A DNA stretch of 64,000 nt, taken from positions 20,443 through 84,442 of the forward strand of contig NZ_JAAKZI010000019.1 in the NCBI RefSeq assembly GCF_011045165.1, read 5' to 3'. This document shows positions 42,563-50,589 of the stretch, piece by piece (the stretch's first letter is position 1; every line of letters begins with the position of its first letter). Both the position numbers and the translations under genes were made by a program. This stretch comes from Arthrobacter silviterrae (lineage in GTDB: Bacteria > Actinomycetota > Actinomycetes > Actinomycetales > Micrococcaceae). The notes below the pieces were generated by a model. That model ran no database searches and was not told where the DNA came from. It worked only from the letters and a program-made list of their open reading frames with translations.

Positions 42563-43114
42563 TCAGCCGGCCAGGAACTTGAACATGATGTGCAGCCCCA
42601 CGGGCCCCAGCGACGGGTGGTCGAAGGCGCCGGGAATGGTCGTCATGATGTCGAAGCCCAGCGACTCCCACAGGTACACGGCCCCGGTGTTGGACTCCAC
42701 CACCGCGTTGAACTGCATGCCGCGGTAGCCGTCCGCACGGGCGGCATCCAGCACGTGGTGGGCCAGCAGGCGGCCGTAGCCCTTGCCCTCGTGGTCGGGG
42801 TGGACCATGAACCCGGCATTGGCGATGTGGCTGCCGGCGCCGGGAAAATTGGGATGCAATTGGGCCGTTGCCACCACCATGGGAGGGGCGCCACCCCCTG
42901 TTTCCTCCGTGACCACGAAGGTGCGGCTCACGCGCGCGGAGGGGCCGGCGTCGTGCGTGGCAGTGGCTTGTTCAGGGGCGGGGAGCCAGGCGGCGTGCAT
43001 GGCGGCCTCGGTGGAATCGACCGGGTAGGTGTATGTCTCCCCGGCGCGGATGGTGGGCTCCATGGCGGCCCAGATTCCGGGCCAGTCTGCGGCGCTAGCC
43101 TGTCGTATCAGCAT
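42563..43114 (-). CDS. GNAT-family N-acetyltransferase
   Basis: A 183-residue acetyltransferase. The acetyl-CoA-binding motif A is VHPDHEGKGYGRLLAHHVLDAA, preceded by HIANAGFMV and followed by MQFNAVVESNTGAVYLWESLGFDIM, the usual GNAT order. The substrate is unknown. ATG 43114 is preceded by a TAGACT box 7 nt upstream on the minus strand and no ribosome-binding site. It follows rnpB on the same strand, only 58 bp from the mature RNA end. Confidence 0.88.
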   Translation of the reverse strand: MLIRQASAADWPGIWAAMEPTIRAGETYTYPVDSTEAAMHAAWLPAPEQATATHDAGPSARVSRTFVVTEETGGGAPPMVVATAQLHPNFPGAGSHIANAGFMVHPDHEGKGYGRLLAHHVLDAARADGYRGMQFNAVVESNTGAVYLWESLGFDIMTTIPGAFDHPSLGPVGLHIMFKFLAG

Positions 43115-43121
43115 GCCCGCA

Positions 43122-43127
43122 AGTCTA
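43122..43127 (-). promoter_or_regulatory. -10 box for a leaderless transcript (GNAT gene)
   Basis: TAGACT on the minus strand is 7 nt before ATG 43114. Confidence 0.5.
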
Positions 43128-43172
43128 CGCACCGCGCGCCCGCGCCACCTCAAGGCGTTGCGCAATGTGAAA

Positions 43173-43556
43173 GGATAGGGCAGCCTGTACGCCGGGTTTT
43201 GTCGTCCGACGCAGTTTCCCGCGGCGGAGAGGCAACCATCCATCTACGAACGCCGTTGCCGGCGCCCTCCAGCGGCCTACCCAGGCACTCGGGCGGACAG
43301 CCCTCAACCATGCCCTGTCTGGCCTTGCTCCGGGTGGGGTTTACCTAGCTTCCCCAGTCGCCTGGGGAACTGGTGGTCTCTTACACCACCGTTTCACCCT
43401 TACCCGCGCCGGCCGGAGCCGTGCGGGCGGTCTATTTTCTGTGGCACTTTCCTGCGGGTCACCCCGAGTGGGCGTTACCCACCACCCTGTCCTGCGGAGC
43501 CCGGACGTTCCTCGAGCCGCTTGCGCGGCGCGCGGTTGCCCAGCTGCCCTATCCAA
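43173..43556 (-). ncRNA. rnpB: RNase P RNA (class A)
   Basis: The catalytic RNA of ribonuclease P, which matures tRNA 5' ends. On the minus strand conserved region I reads GAGGAACGTCCGGGCTCC. The CR-II/III region includes AGGGTGAAACGGTGGTGTAA and AGAGACCACC, and the 3' part contains AAAACCCGGCGTACAGGCTG. The ends pair (GATAGGGCAGCTGGG at the 5' end with CAGGCTGCCCTATCC at the 3' end). The ends are placed to within a few bases. A TAGACT box at 43563-43568 fits a transcription start at the mature 5' end. Confidence 0.95.
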
Positions 43557-43562
43557 GGCATA

Positions 43563-43568
43563 AGTCTA
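43563..43568 (-). promoter_or_regulatory. rnpB -10 box
   Basis: TAGACT on the minus strand lies 7 bases upstream of the RNA's probable 5' end and abuts the 55-bp tandem repeat. Confidence 0.6.
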
Positions 43569-43675
43569 CAGGCCGAGGGGCCCCGGGCGAGCGCAGCGAG
43601 CTTGGGGAGGGCTGGAGACGCTACAGGCCGAGGGGCCCCGGGCGAGCGCAGCGAGCTTGGGGAGGGCTGGAGACG
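43566..43675. repeat. Perfect 55-bp tandem duplication upstream of rnpB
   Basis: Two identical 55-bp copies (43566-43620 and 43621-43675), each GC-rich with CCGAGGGGCCCCGGG and AGCGCAGCGAGCTTGG. Each unit boundary carries the bases CTACAGG, giving TAGCGT on the minus strand where the rnpB -10 reads TAGACT. The repeat occupies the region where -35 and upstream promoter elements should be. Confidence 0.9.
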
Positions 43676-43768
43676 CTACAGGCGTAAGGGGCGGCCAAAA
43701 ACAAAAGGTGCGCGGCCGCCGTCGTCCGTGAAGGAACGACGGCGGCCGCACACCCTGGGTGCCGGACG

Positions 43769-45271
43769 CTACACCAGTGCGCGGGCCGGGACGGCGGCGG
43801 GTGCCGCAGCGCCGTCGACGGCGGGGAACTGGCGCGGGTGGACGCCGGCCATTTCCTCCATGACGCGCACCACCTGGCAGCTGTAGCCGAATTCGTTATC
43901 GTACCAGACATAGAGCACCAGGTTCTTGTCGGTGCTGATCGTGGCGAGCCCGTCCACGATGCCGGCGCGGCGGGATCCCACAAAGTCGGTGGAGACCACT
44001 TCGGGGGAATCGATGAAGTCGATCTGCTTGCGCAGGCCGGAATTCAGCGAAATGTCGCGCAGGTAGGTGTTGACCTCGTCCTTGGTGGTGCCCTTTTCCA
44101 GCGTCAGGTTCAGGATGGCCATGGACACGTTGGGGGTGGGGACGCGGATGGAGTTGCCTGTCAGCTTGCCCTCGAGCTCGGGCAGTGCCTTGGCCACGGC
44201 CTTCGCGGCGCCCGTTTCCGTCAGGACCATGTTCAGCGCGGCGGAGCGGCCGCGGCGGTTGCCCTTGTGGAAGTTGTCCGTAAGGTTTTGGTCGTTGGTG
44301 AAGGAGTGCACGGTTTCCACGTGGCCGTGGACAATGCCGTACTTGTCGTTCAGGACCTTGAGCACGGGCGTGATGGCGTTGGTGGTGCAGGAGGCCGCCG
44401 TGACGATTTTGTCCTCGGGCAGGATGGTGCCGTGGTTGATGCCGTGCACAATGTTCTTCAGCGCACCCTTGCCCGGGGCGGTCAGCAGGACGCGGGACAC
44501 GCCCTTGCTCTGCAGGTGCTGGGACAGGCCCTCCTCGTCGCGCCAGCGGCCCGTGTTGTCCACGACAAGCGCGTCATGGATCCCGTAGGAGGTGTAGTCG
44601 ATGGTGGACGGATTGTCCGAGTAAATGACCTGGATGGAGGTGCCGTTGGCCTGGATGATGTTGCGGTCCCCATCCACCGTGATGGTGCCGGTGAAGGGCC
44701 CGTGGACGGAGTCGCGGCGCAGCAGGCTGGCCCGCTTGGTCAGGTCCATGTCGCCGCCCTTGCGGACCACGATGGCGCGCAGGCGCAGGCCGTGGCCGCC
44801 ACCGGAGTGCTCGATGAGGATGCGGGCCAGCAGGCGGCCGATGCGGCCGAAGCCGTACAGGACCACGTCGGTGCTGGTGCGCTCGTCTGCGCCGAAGCGA
44901 TCGACGACGTCGGCCAGCTCCGTGCGGAGGAACGTTTCCAGGTTGGTTTCGCCGGAGGCCTTGAAGCCGGCGTTGAGGCGGGCCAGGTCCAGGGAGGCAG
45001 CACCAAGCTGGAGGGTTACCAGGGTTTCCAGGAGTGGCAGGGTTTCGGCGAGGGGCAGCTCAACCTCATCGATTTGCCGGGCAAAGCGGTGTGCCTTCAC
45101 GAGGCTGATGACCGACTGGTTGATCAGCGATCGGCCGTGAATGCTGGTGATCACGTTGTTTTCGCGGTAGAGGCGGCCGATGAGCGGGATCATTGTTTCC
45201 GCCATGGTTTCGCGCTGGATCCAGGTGTCCAATGCGGCGTCGCTGGTCAGTGAAACGTTGTTGAGCGTCAC
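43769..45271 (-). CDS. gap: Glyceraldehyde-3-phosphate dehydrogenase, long form
   Basis: A 500-residue dehydrogenase. The Rossmann fold begins late, at VVLYGFGRIGRLLARILIEH near residue 133, after an N-terminal domain of about 130 mostly helical residues (LDTWIQRETMAETMIPLIGRLYREN, then a DEVELPLAETLPLLETLVTL segment). The catalytic motif is AASCTTNAITPVL (active-site Cys), and LYVWYDNEFGYSCQVVRVMEEMAG matches the family C-terminus. This extended form occurs in Arthrobacter-type actinobacteria; the extension's role is unknown. GTG 45271 follows AGGAAAGG. A candidate -10 box (TAGAAT, near 45323-45328) and a perfect palindrome lie upstream. Confidence 0.93.
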   Translation of the reverse strand: MTLNNVSLTSDAALDTWIQRETMAETMIPLIGRLYRENNVITSIHGRSLINQSVISLVKAHRFARQIDEVELPLAETLPLLETLVTLQLGAASLDLARLNAGFKASGETNLETFLRTELADVVDRFGADERTSTDVVLYGFGRIGRLLARILIEHSGGGHGLRLRAIVVRKGGDMDLTKRASLLRRDSVHGPFTGTITVDGDRNIIQANGTSIQVIYSDNPSTIDYTSYGIHDALVVDNTGRWRDEEGLSQHLQSKGVSRVLLTAPGKGALKNIVHGINHGTILPEDKIVTAASCTTNAITPVLKVLNDKYGIVHGHVETVHSFTNDQNLTDNFHKGNRRGRSAALNMVLTETGAAKAVAKALPELEGKLTGNSIRVPTPNVSMAILNLTLEKGTTKDEVNTYLRDISLNSGLRKQIDFIDSPEVVSTDFVGSRRAGIVDGLATISTDKNLVLYVWYDNEFGYSCQVVRVMEEMAGVHPRQFPAVDGAAAPAAVPARALV

Positions 45272-45369
45272 GTCTAGTACCTTTCCTGGCTCAAAACACC
45301 CTTGGTTTAAGCCGTCACCATTCTAGGCGGCGGCCTGCCGTTACCCGCGAGTTCAGTGTCGCACTTCAC

Positions 45370-45381
45370 TAGACCGGTCTA
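45370..45381. promoter_or_regulatory. Candidate operator upstream of gap
   Basis: TAGACCGGTCTA is a perfect 12-bp palindrome (ACTAGACCGGTCTACT extends it almost perfectly to 16). It lies about 42 bp upstream of the likely -10 box and about 100 bp from the start codon. Confidence 0.6.
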
Positions 45382-45448
45382 CTGCTGCCATCTCTCCCTT
45401 TCCCCCTCCTCGCCCCTCTTCTCCCCCTCTCTTCGCCCCCTTCCTCGC

Positions 45449-45682
45449 GCGAACGGTCACTTAACGGGGGTGTTGCCAGCGAAACATCCACGTTAAGTGC
45501 CTGTTCGAGGATGTGTTGAGGGGTGCCGCTCGGCCAAGGGCCGCTGAAAGGCAGCCTGCCGAGTCTCCGCGAACCGGCAGTTAACGGGGGTGTTGCGGCG
45601 AAACCACCACGTTAAGTGCCTGTTCGAGGATGTGTTGGGGGGGTGTTCCGGCGAAACATCCACGTTATGTGCCCGTTCGGCG
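45449..45682. repeat. Tandem ~120-bp repeats, each with a hairpin
   Basis: Unit A (45449-45522) and unit B (45569-45642) share most of their sequence, including TTAACGGGGGTGTTG and the string CGTTAAGTGCCTGTTCGAGG; a partial third copy is at 45643-45682. In unit A the arms CGAACGGTCACTTAACG and CGTTAAGTGCCTGTTCG pair at 15 of 17 bp; unit B is similar. The block makes up most of the gap-yaaA interval and has no coding potential. Confidence 0.8.
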
Positions 45683-45728
45683 AGGGGCTGGGTGCAGGCG
45701 CCGGAATGGGTGCAGGCGCGGAAGCCGG

Positions 45729-45734
45729 TAAGCT
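45729..45734 (+). promoter_or_regulatory. -10 box for a leaderless transcript (yaaA)
   Basis: TAAGCT is exactly 6 nt before GTG 45741. Confidence 0.6.
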
Positions 45735-45740
45735 CACAAG

Positions 45741-46505
45741 GTGTTGATTTTACTGCCCCCGTCTGAAGGCAAGACCCCCGCCAAGTCCGGCCCGCCCGTC
45801 GATTTGGCACAACTGCATTTCACGGATTTGACGGCGGCGCGCCAGGAAGTTGCCGGGGCCCTGGCCCAGGTTTCGGCCCGTGACGATGCCCTGTCCCACC
45901 TGGGTGTCGGCGCCTCGCTGGCCCATGAAGTGCTCCGCAACACGCGGCTCGAACAGGAGCCGGCAGCCCCCGCCCACAGCGTGTACACCGGCGTCCTCTA
46001 CGACGCCCTCGGCTACCACCGCATGACCCCAACTCAAAAGCGCAAGGCCGACGCCGGCGTCGTGGTGGTCTCGGGGCTCTGGGGTGCGGTGGGCTTTGCG
46101 GACAGGATTCCCGCCTACCGCCTGTCCATGTCTGCCGGGCTCCCGGGCCTGGGCAGGCTGGCCAGCTACTGGAAGCCACGTCTCGGGGCCGCCCTGGAAG
46201 CGCACGCGGAAGGACACTTGCTGGTGGATTGCCGTTCCAGCACCTACGCGGCGGCCTGGACGCCGGCGGCCGGGCGGACCGTGTCGGTCAATGTGTTTAC
46301 CGAACGTGACGGCACCCGAAAGGTGGTCTCACACTTTGCCAAGCACACCCGCGGCGAACTGGCACGCCACCTGCTCACACGCCGGGGCAAGGCGCCCGAA
46401 ACACCCGCCCAGCTGGCCCGCGCGGCCGGCGAAAAGTGGGTGGTGGAGCTGGTCCCCGGCACGCTGCGCAGGCACCACGCGCTGAACATCATCCTGGCGG
46501 ACTGA
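45741..46505 (+). CDS. yaaA: Peroxide stress protein YaaA
   Basis: A 254-residue protein of the YaaA/UPF0246 family, which in E. coli lowers intracellular unincorporated iron under peroxide stress. Family landmarks are LILLPPSEGKTP at the N-terminus, YTGVLYDALGYHRM, VVVVSGLWGAVGFADRIPAYRLSMSAGL, LVDCRSSTYAAAW and a KHTRGELARHLL segment. The start GTG 45741 has a -10 box 6 nt upstream and no ribosome-binding site. Confidence 0.9.
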   Translation: MLILLPPSEGKTPAKSGPPVDLAQLHFTDLTAARQEVAGALAQVSARDDALSHLGVGASLAHEVLRNTRLEQEPAAPAHSVYTGVLYDALGYHRMTPTQKRKADAGVVVVSGLWGAVGFADRIPAYRLSMSAGLPGLGRLASYWKPRLGAALEAHAEGHLLVDCRSSTYAAAWTPAAGRTVSVNVFTERDGTRKVVSHFAKHTRGELARHLLTRRGKAPETPAQLARAAGEKWVVELVPGTLRRHHALNIILAD

Positions 46506-46558
46506 CAGGCCGGGCAAGGCCCGCGCACCATGCACCGCCAGTCCGGCACAGGCACCAA

Positions 46559-47026
46559 CTACGCCTCCGAACCGGCCACCAGCTCCACTTCGAAGCCGTC
46601 GGCATTCTCCAAATACGCCGCCCAGTGCCCCGAGCCGCCCGCGTACGGATGCCTGTCGGGAAACATCAGCGCCCAGCCATGTCCCAGGGCTGCCGCGGCA
46701 AGGGTCTCAACGGCCGACGCCGGCCCGGCAGCGAAGGCGAGATGGTTCAGTCCGGCGTGCTGCCGTTCATGAGGCCCTGAGACGTCCGCCCCGGCTTCCA
46801 GCACGATGTATTCGCCGGCACCTTGCCAGCTGCCGCCATGGCCCCATTCGGATTCCAGGGTGTAGCCCAGGCGGTCCAGAAGCCAGCCGAGGCTTGACTT
46901 TGCCCGGAGGTAGTCCTGCACCCAAATTTCAACGTGGTGAAGGCGTCCGCGTGACGGCGGAGGGGTTTCGGCAGGCCCAACCACCGCGGCAGGCCCAACC
47001 ACCGGGACGGGACCGCCTACGTCCAT
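46559..47026 (-). CDS. VOC-family protein
   Basis: A 155-residue glyoxalase-like protein: RLHHVEIWVQDYLRAKSSLGWLLDRLGY begins the first module, and ALMFPDRHPYAGGSGHWAAYLENADGFEVELVA closes it with the family's typical metal-ligand region. A Pro-rich N-terminal tail of about 25 residues precedes the domain. The start at ATG 47026 overlaps the stop of the upstream coiled-coil gene by 10 bp, so they are translationally coupled. Confidence 0.85.
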   Translation of the reverse strand: MDVGGPVPVVGPAAVVGPAETPPPSRGRLHHVEIWVQDYLRAKSSLGWLLDRLGYTLESEWGHGGSWQGAGEYIVLEAGADVSGPHERQHAGLNHLAFAAGPASAVETLAAAALGHGWALMFPDRHPYAGGSGHWAAYLENADGFEVELVAGSEA

Positions 47027-47754
47027 TCCGGCGAGCGGACCAGGATTGCGCCAGAGTCCGGGCAAAAGACCACGTCGTCCGGGGCGGAACCCAAAATCTC
47101 ACTCAAGTCGCCAGGACTGAGCTGCATGCCGGATCCTTCCGACGTTCCGTGGAACAGCCTGGCTGCGCCGACGCCGTATTTGGCCAGCGTGCGATCGTAA
47201 ATGGCCAGCAGCGCCGGGTCAAAGGTGGCGGCCAATTCGGCACGTTCGGCGGCCGTGGCATCGCGTTCCATGCGCAGGCCGCCGAGCTTGCTGCGGATCT
47301 CCCCGACCACTTCATCCAGCACGGCCTGCATTTTTTCCACCAATGCCCGCTGCGCGCCCTGGCGTGCGGTGGCGTCCTCCAGCGCCTCCATGGCTTCAAG
47401 CTCCGCATCCTCCAGGACTCCGCGACGCTTGCCCAGGGATTCGATTTCATTTTGCAATGCCATCAGGTCTTTGGACAGCCCCGTGCCGCTGTTGAGCTGG
47501 AGATCGTCCTTGGCGATGCGGGCCGTGACCAGCGCCACGTCTTCCTCCGACTTGGCGAGCGTGCGCTCCAGGTCGTGGACCTCGGTGTCCAGCACCACAA
47601 GGTCGCTCTTGGCCGTGGTGACGCCCGCGTGCAGGTCCGGAAGGCGCGGATCCTCCTTCAACGCCTTCGCCTGGACGTCCAGGGCGCGCAATTTGCCGTC
47701 CAGGACCTGGATGTCGAGCAAGCGGAGTTGTTCCGCCGGTGCTGCCTTGGCCAT
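47017..47754 (-). CDS. Coiled-coil/zinc-ribbon-like protein with degenerate zinc site
   Basis: A 245-residue protein. Residues ~5-175 form a long antiparallel coiled coil (QLRLLDIQVLDGKLRALDVQAKALK, then LERTLAKSEEDVALVTARIAKDDLQLNSG). The C-terminus corresponds to the C4 zinc-ribbon domain of the CT398-like family, where four cysteines bind zinc, but here GMQLSPGDLSEILG and VVFCPDSGAILVRSPEW keep only one cysteine. The protein therefore probably does not bind zinc as the family does. It is co-transcribed with the VOC gene and lies just downstream of the Nif3-like gene, a common association. Confidence 0.85.
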   Translation of the reverse strand: MAKAAPAEQLRLLDIQVLDGKLRALDVQAKALKEDPRLPDLHAGVTTAKSDLVVLDTEVHDLERTLAKSEEDVALVTARIAKDDLQLNSGTGLSKDLMALQNEIESLGKRRGVLEDAELEAMEALEDATARQGAQRALVEKMQAVLDEVVGEIRSKLGGLRMERDATAAERAELAATFDPALLAIYDRTLAKYGVGAARLFHGTSEGSGMQLSPGDLSEILGSAPDDVVFCPDSGAILVRSPEWT

Positions 47755-47816
47755 GAAAGTTCCTCCTGCTAAATGCCAATAAGGTCAATGGTGTGCTGAA
47801 AAGCGTAGCGGCCCGG

Positions 47817-48923
47817 CTAGTTCCCGGGAGTCAAAATGAAATCCCACGGATCCGTGTTTGTCTGGCTGACGGCAAGTTCGGCCGCATATCCCTGGTCGGC
47901 GAGCACATTCGCCAGGGCGCTGGCGGCGGCGGGCAGCCACAGCCATTCGCTGGCAAAGTGCGAAAGGTCCACCAGGTACGGCCTGCCGTCGGGGCTGGCT
48001 TCCCGGACTTCCGACGCCGGATGATGGCGCAGGTCAGCGGTGACAAAGACATCGGCATCGCTGGCCCGGACGGCGTCGAACAAGCTGTCCCCGGCACCGC
48101 CGCACACTGCCACCTTGCGCACCAATGCATCGCGGTCGCCGGCCACCCGCACCCCGCCGGCCACTGAGGGCAGGGTCAGGAAGATGCGGGCCGCGAGCTC
48201 GCCCAGCTTTTCGGCCCCGGGCAGCAGGCCGACCCGGCCGATGCCCTCCTCCACGAGTCCGTGCGCGGCCGGCATCAACGGGACGGCGTCAACCAGTCCC
48301 AGCGCGTCGGCCAGGACGTCCGACACCCCTCCCACGGCACTGTCGCCGTTGGTGTGGACTGTCAGCAGCGCACAGCCGCCCTCGATCAGGCGGTGCACAG
48401 CCCGCCCCTTGCCTGAGGTTGCCGCCACTGAATTGACTCCCTTGAGCAGCAGCGGGTGGTGAGTGATAAGCAATTTGGCACCCCATTCCAGGGCTTCGTC
48501 AATGACGTCCAGCGTGGGGTCCACGGCAAACATGATCCGGTCCACCTCGGCTTCCGGGCGTCCCGTCACCAGCCCCACCCGGTCCCAGTCCTCAGCGAGG
48601 GACTCCGGCCACAGCTCCTCCACGGCGAGCAGCACCTCCGAGAGCATGGGGGTCTGAAGATCCCCTTCCTCCTCCGGCGTCGGGAAACTTTCCGCTCCCG
48701 CCACGGGTGCGGCCAGGCTTTCCGCCGCGGACGACGCCGGCGCCACAGCGGGCGGTTCCGGCACCGACTTGGCGGTTTCCGCTTCGGCAACCGCCAAGTC
48801 CGGCTCCGCCGCGGGCCCCGCGTGTTCCTCCCCGGCCGGCGCTTCGGTTCCGTCCATGTCGGTGCCGGGGGCACGGTGGCGGGAAGCGGCGTCGGGCGTG
48901 GGATCTGTTGGTTCCATGCTCAT
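47817..48923 (-). CDS. Nif3-like dinuclear-metal hexameric protein (GTP cyclohydrolase I type 2 family)
   Basis: A 368-residue protein. The Nif3 domain begins near residue 90 (LSEVLLAVEELWPESLAEDWDRVGLVTG) and has the metal motifs LLITHHPLLLKG and DLSHFASEWLWLPA, with VAVCGGAGDSLFDAVRASDADVFVTADLRHHPA between them. The first ~90 residues are an acidic, Pro/Ala/Glu-rich extension, likely disordered and unusual for the family. Nif3 proteins bind two metals; their substrate is not settled. Gene order Nif3 - coiled coil is typical. Confidence 0.9.
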   Translation of the reverse strand: MSMEPTDPTPDAASRHRAPGTDMDGTEAPAGEEHAGPAAEPDLAVAEAETAKSVPEPPAVAPASSAAESLAAPVAGAESFPTPEEEGDLQTPMLSEVLLAVEELWPESLAEDWDRVGLVTGRPEAEVDRIMFAVDPTLDVIDEALEWGAKLLITHHPLLLKGVNSVAATSGKGRAVHRLIEGGCALLTVHTNGDSAVGGVSDVLADALGLVDAVPLMPAAHGLVEEGIGRVGLLPGAEKLGELAARIFLTLPSVAGGVRVAGDRDALVRKVAVCGGAGDSLFDAVRASDADVFVTADLRHHPASEVREASPDGRPYLVDLSHFASEWLWLPAAASALANVLADQGYAAELAVSQTNTDPWDFILTPGN

Positions 48924-48998
48924 CGTTCCAGCTTAGTCGGGTGTGGGCCACGCAACGTTACGGGAATCAAATGGCACCATGGCGGCTTATAAAGGGAT

Positions 48999-49523
48999 GT
49001 GAAGACCTATGTATTGGGCGGCGGGTGCTTTTGGTGCCTGGATGCCGTCTACCAGATGACAAACGGTGTGAAATCAGTGGTGTCCGGGTACACCGGCGGG
49101 GCCGTGCAATACCCCAGCTACGAGCAAGTTTGCTCGGGAATGACAGGGCACGCGGAGGTGGTGGCCGTAACGTTTGACGAGGACATCATCCCGGCGGACG
49201 TCATCCTGGACATGTTTTTTGCCCAACACGACCCGACCACACTGAACCGCCAGGGCTACGACACCGGGACCCAGTACAGGTCCTCGATGTTTTACGCCAC
49301 CACGGAGGACGAAGCGGCCTTCCGTGCAGCGATCGTGCGCAACCAGTCAAACTGGCGCGACCCCATCGTCACCTCGCTGGAGCCCCTGGGCACCGTTTAC
49401 GAGGCAACGGCGGAGCACCAGGACTTTTACGCCCGCCGGCCCGAAGTGGGCTACTGCCAGGTCATTATCAACCCGAAGATCGCAAAGGTGAGAAAACATT
49501 ACGCCCAGTGGCTCACGGCGTAG
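48999..49523 (+). CDS. msrA: Peptide methionine sulfoxide reductase A
   Basis: A 174-residue enzyme reducing methionine-S-sulfoxide in proteins. The catalytic motif GGGCFWC is at residues 7-13 (nucleophilic Cys10). SVVSGYTGGAVQYPSYEQVCSGMTGHAEVV and DPTTLNRQGYDTGTQYRSSM match the family substrate site, and the C-terminal YCQVIINPKIAKVRKHY supplies a possible resolving Cys. GTG 48999 is the start; a TATAAA-like box lies just upstream rather than a spaced ribosome-binding site, so it may be leaderless. Confidence 0.95.
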   Translation: MKTYVLGGGCFWCLDAVYQMTNGVKSVVSGYTGGAVQYPSYEQVCSGMTGHAEVVAVTFDEDIIPADVILDMFFAQHDPTTLNRQGYDTGTQYRSSMFYATTEDEAAFRAAIVRNQSNWRDPIVTSLEPLGTVYEATAEHQDFYARRPEVGYCQVIINPKIAKVRKHYAQWLTA

Positions 49524-49632
49524 AAAGTGGCCGCCCGCGGTCGATACGCTGGCGCTTTAGCACTTTTGCGGGCAGGCGGAACCGTCCGGCCCCGGCACGG
49601 CACACCCTCCAATTTTGAGAACAGGAACACCC

Positions 49633-50568
49633 ATGGGACGTATTTACGACAATGTCACGCAACTGGTTGGCGGCACCCCCCTGGTGCGGCTGAACCGGCT
49701 GACCGAGGGGCTCAACGCCACCATCGCCGTAAAGCTCGAGTTCTACAACCCCGCCAACAGCGTCAAGGACCGCATTGGCGTGGCCATCATTGACGCTGCC
49801 GAGGCCTCCGGGGAATTGCGCCCGGGCGGAACAATCGTTGAAGGAACCTCGGGCAACACCGGAATTGCCCTGGCCATGGTGGGCGCCGCCCGCGGCTACA
49901 AGGTGATTCTGACCATGCCGGAGACCATGTCCACCGAGCGCCGCGTCATGCTGCGCGCATACGGTGCCGAGATTGTGCTGACACCGGGCTCGGAGGGCAT
50001 GCGCGGGGCCGTGGAAAAGGCCAAGGAAATCGTGGCCAACACCCCGAATTCCATCTGGGCCCAGCAGTTCGCCAATCCCGCCAATGTCGAAATCCACCGG
50101 ACCACCACGGGTGAGGAAATTTGGGAAGACACCAACGGGGCCATTGACATCCTGGTGGCCGGCATCGGCACCGGCGGCACCATCACAGGCGCCGGCCGCC
50201 TGCTGCGCAGCCGCAAGCCAGGCGTGAAGATTGTGGCCGTGGAGCCCAAGGACTCCGCCATCCTCAACGGCGGGGCACCCGGTCCGCACAAGATCCAGGG
50301 CCTCGGGGCGAACTTCATCCCGGAAATTCTGGACCAGGACATCTACGACGAGGTGCTCGACGCCACATTGGAAGACTCCGTCTCCGTGGCCCGCGCCCTG
50401 GGCAACCAGGAGGGAATCCTGGGCGGCATCTCCGCCGGCGCGGCAGTCTGGGGTGCCCTGGAGCTGGCAAAGCGGGAAGAAAACGCCGGTAAGCTGATTG
50501 TTGCCGTGGTCCCGGACTTTGGCGAGCGCTACATTTCCACCATTCTCTACGACGACATCCGCGGCTGA
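49633..50568 (+). CDS. cysK: Cysteine synthase (O-acetylserine sulfhydrylase)
   Basis: A 311-residue PLP enzyme making cysteine from O-acetylserine and sulfide. The Schiff-base Lys is K45 in [11 protein letters not shown]; the substrate loop is [13 protein letters not shown] and the PLP phosphate site is the Gly-rich [15 protein letters not shown]. The C-terminus with [13 protein letters not shown] is normal. ATG 49633 follows AGGAACACCC. The serine acetyltransferase gene starts 21 bp after the stop, so the two form the classic cysteine-synthase operon. Confidence 0.96.
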   Translation: MGRIYDNVTQLVGGTPLVRLNRLTEGLNATIAVKLEFYNPANSVKDRIGVAIIDAAEASGELRPGGTIVEGTSGNTGIALAMVGAARGYKVILTMPETMSTERRVMLRAYGAEIVLTPGSEGMRGAVEKAKEIVANTPNSIWAQQFANPANVEIHRTTTGEEIWEDTNGAIDILVAGIGTGGTITGAGRLLRSRKPGVKIVAVEPKDSAILNGGAPGPHKIQGLGANFIPEILDQDIYDEVLDATLEDSVSVARALGNQEGILGGISAGAAVWGALELAKREENAGKLIVAVVPDFGERYISTILYDDIRG

Positions 50569-50589
50569 AAAGCGAACTGAAGGACTTCT

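Noticed and set aside
43566..45682. A CRISPR array based on the repeats near rnpB and gap
   Set aside because: The repeats are tandem or two-copy units without regular spacers, and no cas gene is present.
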